In this document: piece after piece, positions 8,589 to 18,580 of the stretch | Numbering within the stretch: the first letter of the stretch is position 1 | Layout: each line of letters begins with the position of its first letter | Assembly (NCBI GenBank): GCA_037318855.1 | Contig: CP134874.1 | Location: forward strand, 4,465,001-4,529,000 | DNA from: Candidatus Sedimenticola sp. (ex Thyasira tokunagai) | GTDB lineage: Bacteria; Pseudomonadota; Gammaproteobacteria; Chromatiales; Chromatiaceae | Length of the DNA: 64,000 nucleotides | Direction of reading: 5' to 3' | Translations under genes and position numbers: made by a program | Notes under the pieces: model-generated | Told to the model about the DNA's origin: nothing | The model's database searches: none | Seen by the model: only the letters and a program-made list of their open reading frames with translations

Positions 8589-9374
8589 TTACTTTGATTT
8601 GTTTTTCCACCCGCAAATCGCCTGCTGCAGCGAGCCAAGATCAGCGCCCGCCGCCTGGATCAACTGTTTACAGCCAAGGGTTTGGGCGTGATGCAGCATC
8701 CGCTCACTGATCACAACCATAGGCGTGTTGCAAAGCTGTGCCCGGCCGGCGGAGCCAAGCATCGAGAAAAGGTTGTCCAGCAGATCGTTGCTGGTGACTG
8801 TGACCAGATTCACCTGTCGTGGCCAGGCTGCAATCAGTGCAGTGACATCACCCTGGGGCTGAGAGCGGCGGTAAACTTCAACATACTCCACCTGAGCTCC
8901 TCGCGCCTCCAGCGTCTCTCCCAGCAGGGGGCGACCGCCATTGCCACGAAAGATTGCCACCCGCCGACCGGATACCTGCCGTAGCGGCTCCATAGCCAGC
9001 AATGCTTCACTGTCGCTGCGCCCCGCTGGAACGATGGACACCTCAATGCCGGCCCGCTGCAACAGCCCGGCGGTACGACCGCCTACAGCAGCCACAGATG
9101 CTTGCTTTGGAAGCCCCTGAGGGAATAGCTTCAGCCCCCACTCAACCGCATTGGGGCTGACAAAGATCAGCAGATCCCAAGCACCACAATCCACCTGCTG
9201 TTGCGCTATCCGCTCAGGTGACTCCGGGCCATTGATCTCAACCACCGGAAAGCGCAGCGGCACACCACCCAGACGGGTAATTATATTACACAACGGCTCC
9301 GCCTGATGGGCGGCCCGGGTCACCAGCACACCAGCCCCCGACAGATCGCACGGATGGGCAGAGATCGCCATCAC
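8589..9374 (-). CDS. hemD: Uroporphyrinogen-III synthase
   Basis: Closes and isomerises hydroxymethylbilane to uroporphyrinogen III, the branch-point macrocycle for haem, sirohaem and corrinoids. The 261-residue protein has the family layout of two similar alpha/beta domains, with VLVTRAAHQAEPL at the N-terminus, FVSPNAVEWGL in the first lobe and a VTVTSNDLLDNL segment in the second. Its start overlaps the hemC stop by 4 bases (ATG within GTGATGG), indicating translational coupling. Sequence conservation in HemD is always low, so synteny with hemC adds much of the certainty. Confidence 0.93.
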   Translation of the reverse strand: MMAISAHPCDLSGAGVLVTRAAHQAEPLCNIITRLGGVPLRFPVVEINGPESPERIAQQQVDCGAWDLLIFVSPNAVEWGLKLFPQGLPKQASVAAVGGRTAGLLQRAGIEVSIVPAGRSDSEALLAMEPLRQVSGRRVAIFRGNGGRPLLGETLEARGAQVEYVEVYRRSQPQGDVTALIAAWPRQVNLVTVTSNDLLDNLFSMLGSAGRAQLCNTPMVVISERMLHHAQTLGCKQLIQAAGADLGSLQQAICGWKNKSK

Positions 9375-10312
9375 TCAGGTGCGTTCTCACCCTCGTAGAG
9401 GTGCATCAGCACCTGATCCGCACCCTGCCCCAAAAGCTCCTCTGCGATGGCAATGCCCAGCGCCTCGGCCTCGTCTGCCGGCTGGATCATTTCGGCACGC
9501 ATAATATGAGTACCATCGGGCTCACCGACCAGGCCACGCATATAGAGCTTGTCGTGGTTGAGTATCGCGTAACCGCCAATCGGCACCTGACACCCCCCCA
9601 TCAGTCGCTGGTTCATCGCCCGCTCGGCGACCACACAGAGCGCCGTCTCTTCATCATGCAGACACTGCAACAGCCCATTGACCTCGGCATCATCACTGCG
9701 ACACTCTATACCAATCGCACCCTGACCGATCGCCGGCAGGCTATCAGCGGGATCAATAAAATCGGTAATCCGATCATCAAAGCCCAAGCGCTTGAGTCCG
9801 GCCGAAGCAAGGATAATGGCGTCGAACTCCCCCTCGTCCAGCTTCCGCAGACGGGTGTTGACGTTGCCGCGCAGGGGAGCAATCTTCAAATCCGGCCGCC
9901 GCTCCATGATCTGACACTCACGGCGCAGACTGGCAGTCCCCACCACGGCCCCCTCGGGCAGCTCTTCAAGGTGTTTATAGATATTGGAGACAAAGGCGTC
10001 GCGCGGATCTTCCCGCTCCAGGATCACCGCCAAGTGCAGCCCTTCGGGTAACTCCACCGGTACATCTTTCATCGAATGGACGGCGATGTCGGCGCGACCC
10101 TCCAGCATCCCCTGCTCCAACTCCTTGACGAACAGCCCCTTGCCGCCAATCTTTGCCAGCGGCGTATCCAGGATCTTATCCCCCTGGGTACTCATACCTA
10201 CCAGCTCGATCTCCAGACCAGGGTGAGCCTGGCGCAATTTGAGGGAGACGTGCTCCGCCTGCCACATGGCAAGGGGGGACTTTCGGGTGGCGATTCGCAG
10301 GGTCTGTGACAT
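9371..10312 (-). CDS. hemC: Porphobilinogen deaminase (hydroxymethylbilane synthase)
   Basis: Polymerises four porphobilinogen units into hydroxymethylbilane on a covalently bound dipyrromethane cofactor. With the start at 10312 (MSQTLRIATRKSPLAMWQ) the protein has 313 residues, the family norm; the longer frame to 10375 adds a Cys/Pro-rich tail with no homology signature. The cofactor-attachment Cys is C241 in LMGGCQVPIGGY, the key catalytic Asp lies in AVHSMKDVP, and substrate-binding arginines sit in ASLRRECQ and RGNVNTRLRKL. It leads the hemCDXY operon. In Pseudomonas the hem genes follow algR directly, but here a 458-bp repeat element separates them. Confidence 0.97.
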   Translation of the reverse strand: MSQTLRIATRKSPLAMWQAEHVSLKLRQAHPGLEIELVGMSTQGDKILDTPLAKIGGKGLFVKELEQGMLEGRADIAVHSMKDVPVELPEGLHLAVILEREDPRDAFVSNIYKHLEELPEGAVVGTASLRRECQIMERRPDLKIAPLRGNVNTRLRKLDEGEFDAIILASAGLKRLGFDDRITDFIDPADSLPAIGQGAIGIECRSDDAEVNGLLQCLHDEETALCVVAERAMNQRLMGGCQVPIGGYAILNHDKLYMRGLVGEPDGTHIMRAEMIQPADEAEALGIAIAEELLGQGADQVLMHLYEGENAPE

Positions 10313-10393
10313 GGAACGGGATCTCGCAATTATTGGATTAGGGAGAATGCTATAGCTTGAGCAACATCTGAACAAGTCTGGACGACTTAATAT

Positions 10394-10851
10394 CTCAAGT
10401 TTCGGAGTTCAAATGACGTAAAAGGCTTGGATAGACCGTCCCTTCTCCCTCGGGGAGAAGGCCAGGATGTAAGCGAGTCTTCGACCTCGTGAAAGATTTT
10501 GGGACATCCCAGTCCCCAAAATCAACTCGGCCTTCGACAACCTATTAGTGCCCCGGCCGTCCTGGTCACTGACCGCTACGCGATAACATCGCAAGCTCGT
10601 TACCGCTTCGCAGTCAGTTCCCATTGACTGGACGCCGTGTTCGGATGCCTACTTTGCTTCCCCTCTGGCGCGCTGCGCGCACGACGGGTAAGCAGTGCGG
10701 CCTCACGGCTACCGGGGATTACCAGCCTTCGCTTCGCTCTCCATGGCTGGCAGCGAGGGAAATTAGAAGAATCAAAGCGTTAGCTTTTCAACTCCCCTCA
10801 CCCCAACCCTCTCCCTGGGGGAGAGGGGGCTAATGAACTCCGAAACTTGAG
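10394..10851. mobile_element. 458-bp MITE-like element between algR and hemC
   Basis: An exact 18-bp inverted repeat (CTCAAGTTTCGGAGTTCA at 10394-10411, inverse at 10834-10851) is flanked by a perfect 7-bp direct duplication, TTAATAT, at 10387-10393 and 10852-10858, the signature of a transposed element. Inside are gagagg-type palindromes (near 10445 and 10805) and, from about 10471 to 10770, a relative of the repeat at 38586-38861. No convincing gene is present. A shorter relative lies at 14259-14499. It would have to be mobilised in trans. Confidence 0.8.
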
Positions 10852-10877
10852 TTAATATAAAAGAATTTATAGCGTGG

Positions 10878-11609
10878 TCACGACTTCAAAAGGCGGCGCA
10901 CTTCCGGTAGATGGCGACGACTCACCTCCAGCAACAGGTCGCTGCCCTGAAGACTCACCAAGCTCTGACCCTCCTCCCCTCTCCGCACACCCGTCACTCT
11001 GGACCTGGAGACCAGGGCATTACGGTGGATACGGATAAAGTGGTCACCCAGCCGCTCCTCCAGGGATTTCAACGACTCCTCCAACAACGCTTCACCACCA
11101 CTATGCCTGACGGTGACATACTTCTGATCAGCCAGAAAGAAAATGACATCCGCCACCGGGATACGCTCCAGACCACCACGAAAGCTGACACTGATGTACT
11201 CTTCACTCTCTCCCTGCTGCAGATCCTCCAGCGCCTTTAGTTGAGGCCGGGTCAGCTGCTGCGCCTTCTTCAAGGCTTTCTCCAGCCGTTCTCGGCGGAT
11301 CGGCTTCAGCAGATAATCGACAGCACTCTTCTCAAACGCCGCCAGGGCGTGCTCCTCATAGGCGGTGACAAAAATCACCGCCGGTGGCGCCGCCTGCGCC
11401 GCCAAGTGCGACGCCGCCTCCAACCCATCCATACCCGGCATACTGATATCGAGCAGCACCAGATCAATCATCTGGGCATCACAGGCGGAAACCACCTCGA
11501 TGCCGGTAATCACCTCACCCACTACCCGGTAAGGGGGGCCGATCTCTTCGATCAGGCTACGCAGCCTTGCCCGCGCATGAAGTTCATCATCTGCTATCAA
11601 TATATTCAT
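10878..11609 (-). CDS. algR: LytTR-family response regulator, AlgR-like
   Basis: A 243-residue two-component response regulator: an N-terminal receiver domain with the acidic pocket DDE at residues 7-9, phospho-acceptor D54 (LLDISMPGMDG) and Lys in LLKPIRR, then a LytTR DNA-binding domain from about residue 140 (VRHSGGEALLEESL, FIRIHRNALVSR). The start at 11609 (MNILIADDE) is chosen over 11705 because the receiver domain begins there. It sits 7 bases downstream of its probable sensor gene. In Pseudomonas AlgR governs alginate and twitching motility; the targets here are unknown and no alginate genes are in view. Confidence 0.9.
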   Translation of the reverse strand: MNILIADDELHARARLRSLIEEIGPPYRVVGEVITGIEVVSACDAQMIDLVLLDISMPGMDGLEAASHLAAQAAPPAVIFVTAYEEHALAAFEKSAVDYLLKPIRRERLEKALKKAQQLTRPQLKALEDLQQGESEEYISVSFRGGLERIPVADVIFFLADQKYVTVRHSGGEALLEESLKSLEERLGDHFIRIHRNALVSRSRVTGVRRGEEGQSLVSLQGSDLLLEVSRRHLPEVRRLLKS

Positions 11610-11616
11610 CAGATAG

Positions 11617-12654
11617 TTACCGGGGCCGATAGGGGTAGGGGAATACCACCCGTACCTGGTGGTCACCATCGACTTCTGACAGAGACAGACTTGCCTCTCC
11701 ATCAAAAAAGCCTTCCAGGCGCTGGCGAGTATTCTCCAGCGCCATACTATTCCCTTTCCGATGCTTCATCGCTCCCTCCGCCGGGCGACTGTTGCGAATA
11801 CTGAGGTTGACCCGTTTCTGCCGGTAACGCCCACTAATCTCTATCACCCCCGGCTCCGCCGCCGGCTCAATGCCGTGGTAGACCGCATTCTCCAGCAACG
11901 GCTGCAGTATCAGCGCCGGCAGAAAGGCACTCTCCGGCAACTCCTCAAGATCCCACTCCACACGCAGCCGCTCACCCAGGCGTTGACGTTCGATACGGAG
12001 GTAACCCCTTGCCAGCTCCAGCTCATCTCCAAGGGTGTTCTGATCACGCGCATCCGAAAGGCTGGCACGAAACAGGTCGGAGAGATCATGTACTACCTCC
12101 TCTGCCAACTTTGGATCAGAGCGGGTAAGGCTGGCGATGGTGTTCATGCTGTTGAACAGAAAGTGGGGGCGAATACGTGACTGTAGCGCCTGAAAGCGCG
12201 CCCGCGACTCCGCCTCCACTTGCAGACGCCAGACATATTGGAAATAGAGATAACGCAACATCAGGGCCGATACGATGGCACTGATAGCGAGACTCTTCAG
12301 CAGAAACAGGCCGCTGGAGCTGATAGCCAGCACCTTGATTGCAAAGCCGCTCACCAGCAGTGTGAGCAGCATCAGAATCAGCCAGGCGGAGATACCCGCT
12401 ACTCGATTACCATAGCGCCCAAGATGACGCCGCAGCGTACAGAGCAGAGCGCTGCCGGTCAGGGCTATCCACTGAACAAACAGCGACCGCAGACTAAGAT
12501 CATCGGTAAATTGCTGCACCGACTGGGTGTTTGTCAGGGCCAGTACTATCGCCAACAGCTCAGCGGTCACAACCACCACAAACACCATACGGATACGGCA
12601 AAAATCCGGTAAAAACGACTCCCGCCCGCTTCTCTTTTCCACTTTACCCGACAT
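11617..12654 (-). CDS. algZ: Membrane sensor histidine kinase, AlgZ/FimS-like
   Basis: A 345-residue kinase of the LytS/His_kinase type. The N-terminal half has four hydrophobic segments (about residues 23-42, 60-75, 87-108, 113-136) and no obvious sensor domain; the conserved phospho-acceptor box is RIRPHFLFNSMN with His near residue 164, followed by an ATPase region with LQPLLENAVYHG. It ends 7 bases before algR and is divergent from argH, the order known from Pseudomonas. Start taken at MSGKVEKRSG (12654); a start at 12672 would add six residues. Confidence 0.88.
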   Translation of the reverse strand: MSGKVEKRSGRESFLPDFCRIRMVFVVVVTAELLAIVLALTNTQSVQQFTDDLSLRSLFVQWIALTGSALLCTLRRHLGRYGNRVAGISAWLILMLLTLLVSGFAIKVLAISSSGLFLLKSLAISAIVSALMLRYLYFQYVWRLQVEAESRARFQALQSRIRPHFLFNSMNTIASLTRSDPKLAEEVVHDLSDLFRASLSDARDQNTLGDELELARGYLRIERQRLGERLRVEWDLEELPESAFLPALILQPLLENAVYHGIEPAAEPGVIEISGRYRQKRVNLSIRNSRPAEGAMKHRKGNSMALENTRQRLEGFFDGEASLSLSEVDGDHQVRVVFPYPYRPR

Positions 12655-12833
12655 CAGCGCCCCGTCTGCCACCCTCTTATGCCTAATCCTGATACAATTC
12701 CGCCAATTGAGTATGCCATCAAATAGACCGGACCCCGACGTATACCGGAACGATATATTTTGAAGAAGAGAGCTCTTTCTCGACAGATACTCGATTACAA
12801 CGATATTAGAGCGAATAACAGGAATTTGCAGCG

Positions 12834-14213
<1,380 letters not shown>

Positions 14214-14258
14214 CCGAACCTACTTTCGCTTCTACCTGCTCTATACTGATAGTTGTAC

Positions 14259-14499
14259 CTCAAGTTTCGGCGTTCATTGGCTCCCTCTCCCCATTGGAGG
14301 GCGTCGTAAAAGTCCCCTCTCCCCACCGGGGAGAGGGTTAGGGTGAGGGGGATCAATAGGTAACTTATTGATTAAATACACCCTCATCCTAACCTTCTCC
14401 CTCGTAGGGAGATGGGACCGGAGCTTTTATGATGCGCTTCCAAGGAAGGTGGATCAGTGCGTCTAAGCTCACTCTGTCATTTGAACTCCGAAAATTGAG
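14259..14499. mobile_element. 241-bp MITE-like element, relative of the algR-hemC element
   Basis: Ends are CTCAAGTTTCGGCGTTCA (14259-14276) and TGAACTCCGAAAATTGAG (14482-14499), matching the 18-bp ends of the 10394-10851 element with one change each. Flanks TTGTAC and TTATAC look like a 6-bp duplication with one mismatch. The interior has two gagaggg/ccctctc palindromes and no gene. It occupies most of the gap between argH and the following GGDEF gene. Confidence 0.7.
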
Positions 14500-14581
14500 T
14501 TATACAATTGGGGCTCGTCTTGATTTGACGGGCATACTCCCAGAGAAACTCTAAAGGTAAACATATCTACCGGGGCCATAG

Positions 14582-16075
14582 ATGAGGGGAAAGCACACCG
14601 CCGGCACTATCGCAGCCACTGCAGCAGCGGTGCTGGTGGGTGCGCTGCTGCTGATCCTAACACCCACAGTCAATGCAGACATACTCACCCATGAAGAGCG
14701 TCAATGGCTGAAGGAGAACCCCCGGATTCGCTTTGCTCCCGCCCCCAACTACCCTCCTGTCGAATTTTTTGATCAAAACAACCAGTACCGCGGCGTCACT
14801 GCTGATTTTGTCGCCCACATGAAGTCTCTGATCGGCCTCGATCTTGAGATCGTCCAGCTACAGAACTGGAACCAGGTGATCGAAAACAGCAAAAAGCGCC
14901 AAGTCGATGTCTGGGGTGCCGCCGCCCAGACCGCCGAGCGCAGCGAGTATATGAACTTCACCGAACCCTACATCCGCCTGCCTGCGGTCATCATCGTCCA
15001 TAAGGAGGTTGAAGGCACACTGAAGATGGAGGAGCTGGTAGGCAAAAAGGTGGTGGTAATCCAGGGCTACGCCTCACAAAAACATATAGAGCAGAATTTT
15101 CCCGAACTACAACTAATCGCCGTCCCCGACATCGAGACCGGCCTGCGTATGGTCTCCTTTGGCGCTGCCGACAGTATCGTCGCCACCAACGCCTCCGCCA
15201 TCTACTACATCGAAAAAGAGGGCCTCACCAACCTGCGGGTGGCAGGAGAGTCCGGCTTTGAGTGGCGGCTGCGTTTCGCCGCCCGCAACGACTGGCCACA
15301 ACTGATCTCCATCATCCAGAAGGGGCTCAACAGCATCAGCGAGGATAAGAAGCGTGAAATCTACCGCCGCTGGATCAGCCTCGGCTCCAGCGGTTGGGTC
15401 TGGAGCTGGGAATTGGTGGCTAAAATTGCCACCGCTGCCGTCCTCATCCTGCTGATTGCTGTGCTGCTGTGGAACCGGACACTGCGCCACCGTGTGGCCG
15501 TCCAGACCCAGGTACTGAAACAGGACCTGAGAGAGCGCAAAGCACTGGAGCAGCAGCTGCGCCACCTGGCCACCACTGACCCACTCACCGGCATCTACAA
15601 TCGGCGTCACCTCTATGACCTGGCGGAAAAAGAGGTAAGGCGCTGCCTGCGCTACGAAAACAACCTCTCAGCCATTGTGCTCGATGTCGATTACTTCAAA
15701 GCCATCAACGATAATCATGGTCACGCTGTCGGTGACAACGCACTGGTGGCGTTGGTCAAAACTTGTAATGAAAGGCTGCGCAGCAATGATATTTTCGGCC
15801 GCATTGGGGGAGAGGAGTTTATCATTCTCTTTCCCGAAACCGACCAGGTTGCCGCGTTTTCCTCAGCAGAACGTATCCGCCGGGCAGTGGAGCTACTGCA
15901 TATCGATCTGGATAACGGCAAGAGACTGCAGCTGACCATCAGCATCGGCCTCGCTTCCCTGGAGAATAGCATTCAAGATGCCCAGGGACTGATCAACCGC
16001 TGTGACCAGATGATGTATCTGGCCAAAGAGAGCGGCCGCAACTGTATCGTCCAATACCCCGCATTGGGGCCCTAA
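14582..16075 (+). CDS. Periplasmic solute-binding domain - diguanylate cyclase
   Basis: A 497-residue membrane sensor. After a signal or anchor segment (about residues 10-33) comes a bacterial extracellular solute-binding family 3 domain (about 40-265; FAPAPNYPPVEFFD start typical), a membrane helix at 278-297, a short coiled linker and a GGDEF domain. The catalytic motif GGEEF is intact at 409-413, and the product-inhibition site RSND lies at 400-403, exactly upstream. It should make cyclic di-GMP in response to a periplasmic ligand, perhaps an amino acid. Only one base separates its stop from that of the convergent neighbour. Confidence 0.92.
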   Translation: MRGKHTAGTIAATAAAVLVGALLLILTPTVNADILTHEERQWLKENPRIRFAPAPNYPPVEFFDQNNQYRGVTADFVAHMKSLIGLDLEIVQLQNWNQVIENSKKRQVDVWGAAAQTAERSEYMNFTEPYIRLPAVIIVHKEVEGTLKMEELVGKKVVVIQGYASQKHIEQNFPELQLIAVPDIETGLRMVSFGAADSIVATNASAIYYIEKEGLTNLRVAGESGFEWRLRFAARNDWPQLISIIQKGLNSISEDKKREIYRRWISLGSSGWVWSWELVAKIATAAVLILLIAVLLWNRTLRHRVAVQTQVLKQDLRERKALEQQLRHLATTDPLTGIYNRRHLYDLAEKEVRRCLRYENNLSAIVLDVDYFKAINDNHGHAVGDNALVALVKTCNERLRSNDIFGRIGGEEFIILFPETDQVAAFSSAERIRRAVELLHIDLDNGKRLQLTISIGLASLENSIQDAQGLINRCDQMMYLAKESGRNCIVQYPALGP

Positions 16076-16076
16076 T

Positions 16077-17327
16077 TCACAACAATGACTCGATCACCTT
16101 CACCACCTCCGGTGCATCCCACTCCAGACCACCAAAATAGGCGTAACGAATCAGCCCCTGACGGTCAATCAGGTAGGTGGTGGGGAATGCCCGTATCTGC
16201 CAGGGAGAGACCGTCTTTCCCGCACCATCCAGCAGCACCGGGAAAGCGGCGGGAATCCTTTTAAGAAAGGCACGCACTGTCTCCACCGGTTCGCCCACAT
16301 CGACACTCAGCACCTCCACGCCACGTCCCGCCATTTTCTTTTTCAGGCGGCCCAGCGAGGGGATCTCCTTGACGCAGGGGGGGCACCAGGTGGCCCAGAA
16401 GTTGATCAGCACCACCTCACCTTTGTACTTATCCAGGCTGTAGCGCTTGCCGGCAATATCCATGAGCGACAACGCCGGTGGCGTGGGATCACCCGTATAG
16501 GGCTGGAGTGCGCCACCAAAGGCGCTGGTATCCCACCTTCTCTCCGCCATCTCGCCCGCAACCGGGGGGCGGGCTTCTCTACTCATGGTCGCAAGCAGCC
16601 GTGCAGAACGTGCCAGCATCGGCGGCAGCTCATCACTCCGCCGCAGCTCCTCCTCCGAGGCGGTGGGACGCATATGGAAACCATCGGAGACACGGGGAAT
16701 CACCCAGGTATAGAGCGTGCTGCCACCGCGGCGAAGATGGCTCGCTATCTCATCCAGATACCAGAGCCTGGCCGATCCCCCGGGCTGAATCAGCAGAATA
16801 TTCTGGTTGGTCTGGTCGGCAATCGGCAGATAGTCCGGGCGGGCGCCCGGCCTGGGTACTTCAGCTAACAGACTGGGATGAAACAGCAGCAAGCCACCAA
16901 GGGGCTTACGATCAGCGTAGCGCTGCTGCCACTGGCGCACCGCCATCAAGGTCAACGCCGCCCCGCGACCGGTACTCATAATAAACAGGCGCCCTTTATC
17001 GGGCTGGCTCTGCTCGATCAGCTCCGCAATATCCTCAACCGGCACCTCGGTGAGGCTGCTACGTCCCGGTGGCAGAAAATAGGCGTCATGGAGATCGGCC
17101 AGCCACACCTCAAACCCCTCAACCGACAAGCCGGTGGCAAGAGTACCCTCACGCCGACCGCGAAAGCCAAACTCAGACGGCAACCAGAGAATACGGTCAA
17201 CACCATCGCCGTAACGCTGAATGGGAATTTCATCACCCTCCGCCAGTGTGATGATCTGTGACTCCTCTGCCTGAGCCAATGGGCACAGGCAGAGGAGAAG
17301 AGTGGCTATGATAAGTTTACGAAACAA
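16077..17327 (-). CDS. Exported alpha/beta-hydrolase-like and TlpA thioredoxin-like fusion protein
   Basis: A 416-residue exported protein. A signal peptide (residues 1-20, ending AQA) is followed by about 240 residues resembling an alpha/beta hydrolase (GFEVWLADLHDAYF, LFIMSTGRGAALTL around a weak nucleophile elbow, ILLIQPGGSARLWY). From about residue 283 there is a TlpA/ResA-type thioredoxin domain with NFWATWCPPC (314-318) and the cis-Pro loop AFPTTYLID. TlpA-type proteins reduce disulfides in the periplasm, for example in cytochrome maturation. The joined hydrolase-like part is unusual; its catalytic residues are not clear, so it may bind rather than cleave. Convergent with the GGDEF gene. 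Confidence 0.8.
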   Translation of the reverse strand: MFRKLIIATLLLCLCPLAQAEESQIITLAEGDEIPIQRYGDGVDRILWLPSEFGFRGRREGTLATGLSVEGFEVWLADLHDAYFLPPGRSSLTEVPVEDIAELIEQSQPDKGRLFIMSTGRGAALTLMAVRQWQQRYADRKPLGGLLLFHPSLLAEVPRPGARPDYLPIADQTNQNILLIQPGGSARLWYLDEIASHLRRGGSTLYTWVIPRVSDGFHMRPTASEEELRRSDELPPMLARSARLLATMSREARPPVAGEMAERRWDTSAFGGALQPYTGDPTPPALSLMDIAGKRYSLDKYKGEVVLINFWATWCPPCVKEIPSLGRLKKKMAGRGVEVLSVDVGEPVETVRAFLKRIPAAFPVLLDGAGKTVSPWQIRAFPTTYLIDRQGLIRYAYFGGLEWDAPEVVKVIESLL

Positions 17328-17407
17328 CCGATATCTCCATTACTTTCCATACCGATTGAGGATAGACAATTGCCCTCATCTGGAATATTGGCAAATACCG
17401 CCATACC

Positions 17408-17445
17408 GTAGGAGCACTTTCTCGAAGCGCGATGAACATTTCTAC
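17408..17445. repeat. REP-like element (GTAGGAGC type)
   Basis: GTAGGAGCACTTTCTCGAAG followed by CGCGATGAACATTTCTAC is a degenerate member of the GTAGGAGCG...CTCCTAC family seen repeatedly in this window. It lies in the 415-base gap between the divergent thioredoxin-fusion and HIT genes; nothing coding was seen in the gap. Confidence 0.5.
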
Positions 17446-17545
17446 CCATGTGCCCGTGCCATCGCGACCCTAGAGATCACACCCGCAACAGCCGCTCCAG
17501 CTTGCTGTCGTACTCCAGTGCAGCAGATCGCTATATTGGATTATA

Positions 17546-17695
17546 TGGCTATGTACAAAACTACTGTTCCACGGTTTCAAACTACCTGTAGGAGCGGCTT
17601 CAGCCGCGAATGAGCTTCGAGCTACACCGTGATCGCGGCTAAAGCCGCTCCTACAAGAAGTTGCTACTGTGGAACAGTCAGTTGGTACAGAGCCA
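17546..17695. repeat. Inverted-repeat element enclosing a REP hairpin (TGGCTCTGTAC type)
   Basis: The ends read TGGCTATGTAC...CTGTTCCAC on the left and the inverse (GTGGAACAG...GTACAGAGCCA) on the right. Between them, 17588-17654 is a REP hairpin: GTAGGAGCGGCTTCAGCCGC paired with GCGGCTAAAGCCGCTCCTAC. A longer member with the same ends is at 61562-61823. It lies just upstream of the HIT gene. Confidence 0.7.
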
Positions 17696-17742
17696 GTTTG
17701 GGTTATCATCACCTTACAAGAGACCACTGAGATAAATTTTTC

Positions 17743-18165
17743 ATGTTCACCCTTCACCCCCGCCTCGCCGCCGACACCTTCGCCGTTGTCACCCTGCCGC
17801 TGTGTGAAGTGCGGCTGATGAACGACCGCCGCTTCACCTGGCTGATCCTGGTGCCACAGCGAGAGGAGATCACCGAGCTTCACCAACTGAGCTCAGCAGA
17901 CCAGATTAAGCTGCTGCAAGAGAGCAGCGATATCTCCCATGCGCTTGCAGAGACCGGTGCCATAGACAAACTCAATGTCGCTGCTCTCGGTAATCTGGTA
18001 GCGCAATTTCACTGGCATCTGGTGGCCAGAAGTAAAGAAGATCCCTGCTGGCCCGGACCGGTATGGGGATGCGGCAACGCCGAACCCTACGGTGCAGAGA
18101 CCGCCAAAAACTTGATCGCACGCCTGCGCAAAATAATCAACAAGGAAGGAAAATATGAATCCTGA
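17743..18165 (+). CDS. HIT-family (histidine triad) nucleotide-binding protein
   Basis: A 140-residue HIT-domain protein, a family of nucleotide hydrolases/transferases. The triad region reads QFHWHLVAR near residue 86, so the first His is replaced by Gln, as in one subgroup of bacterial HIT proteins, while the catalytic middle His is kept. Upstream, RRFTWLILVPQRE is the usual N-terminal strand. It overlaps the MazG-like gene by 11 bases (18155-18165), which argues for coupled translation and a shared role, perhaps nucleotide clean-up. Confidence 0.85.
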   Translation: MFTLHPRLAADTFAVVTLPLCEVRLMNDRRFTWLILVPQREEITELHQLSSADQIKLLQESSDISHALAETGAIDKLNVAALGNLVAQFHWHLVARSKEDPCWPGPVWGCGNAEPYGAETAKNLIARLRKIINKEGKYES

Positions 18166-18508
18166 TTCCCTGCAGCAGCTCAATCAGCGGCTTCTCGAGT
18201 TTGCCCGCGAACGTGACTGGGAGCAGTTCCACTCACCAAAAAACCTATCGATGGCACTGATTGCCGAGTGTGCCGAACTGGTTGAGCACTTTCAGTGGCT
18301 TAGCGAAGAGCAGAGCATGGCGCTTTCCGAAGGGAAGAAGGAGGAGGTAGCGCTGGAGCTGGCGGATATCCTGATCTATCTGGTGCGCTTCGCTGAACGG
18401 ATGGATATCGACCTGCTGGATGCCGCCAACCGCAAGATCGCCATCAATGAGCAGCGCTATCCGGCACAACAGGTCAAGGGGGATGCCCGCCGGGCATCGG
18501 AGTACTGA
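18155..18508 (+). CDS. MazG-like nucleotide pyrophosphohydrolase
   Basis: A 117-residue all-alpha NTP pyrophosphohydrolase of the single-domain MazG/RS21-C6 type. The metal-binding acidic residues are visible as AECAELVEHFQW (E-x-x-E) and LELADILIYLVRF (E-x-x-D). The family removes non-canonical or modified dNTPs. Start ATG 18155 has a Shine-Dalgarno AAGGAAGG just upstream, within the end of the HIT gene. Some members of the family are called dCTP pyrophosphatases. Confidence 0.88.
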   Translation: MNPDSLQQLNQRLLEFARERDWEQFHSPKNLSMALIAECAELVEHFQWLSEEQSMALSEGKKEEVALELADILIYLVRFAERMDIDLLDAANRKIAINEQRYPAQQVKGDARRASEY

Positions 18509-18580
18509 GCCCTATGCCACAAAGGAGACTCTGATCGAGTCATGATTGCTTTACGCCGGCTAAAATCTAACCAGACTTAA

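Noticed and set aside
10409..10624. Small frame containing MSQNLSR, with a similar one at 38504-38713
   Set aside because: Both fall within a dispersed repeat and share only a short segment; more likely repeat sequence than genes.
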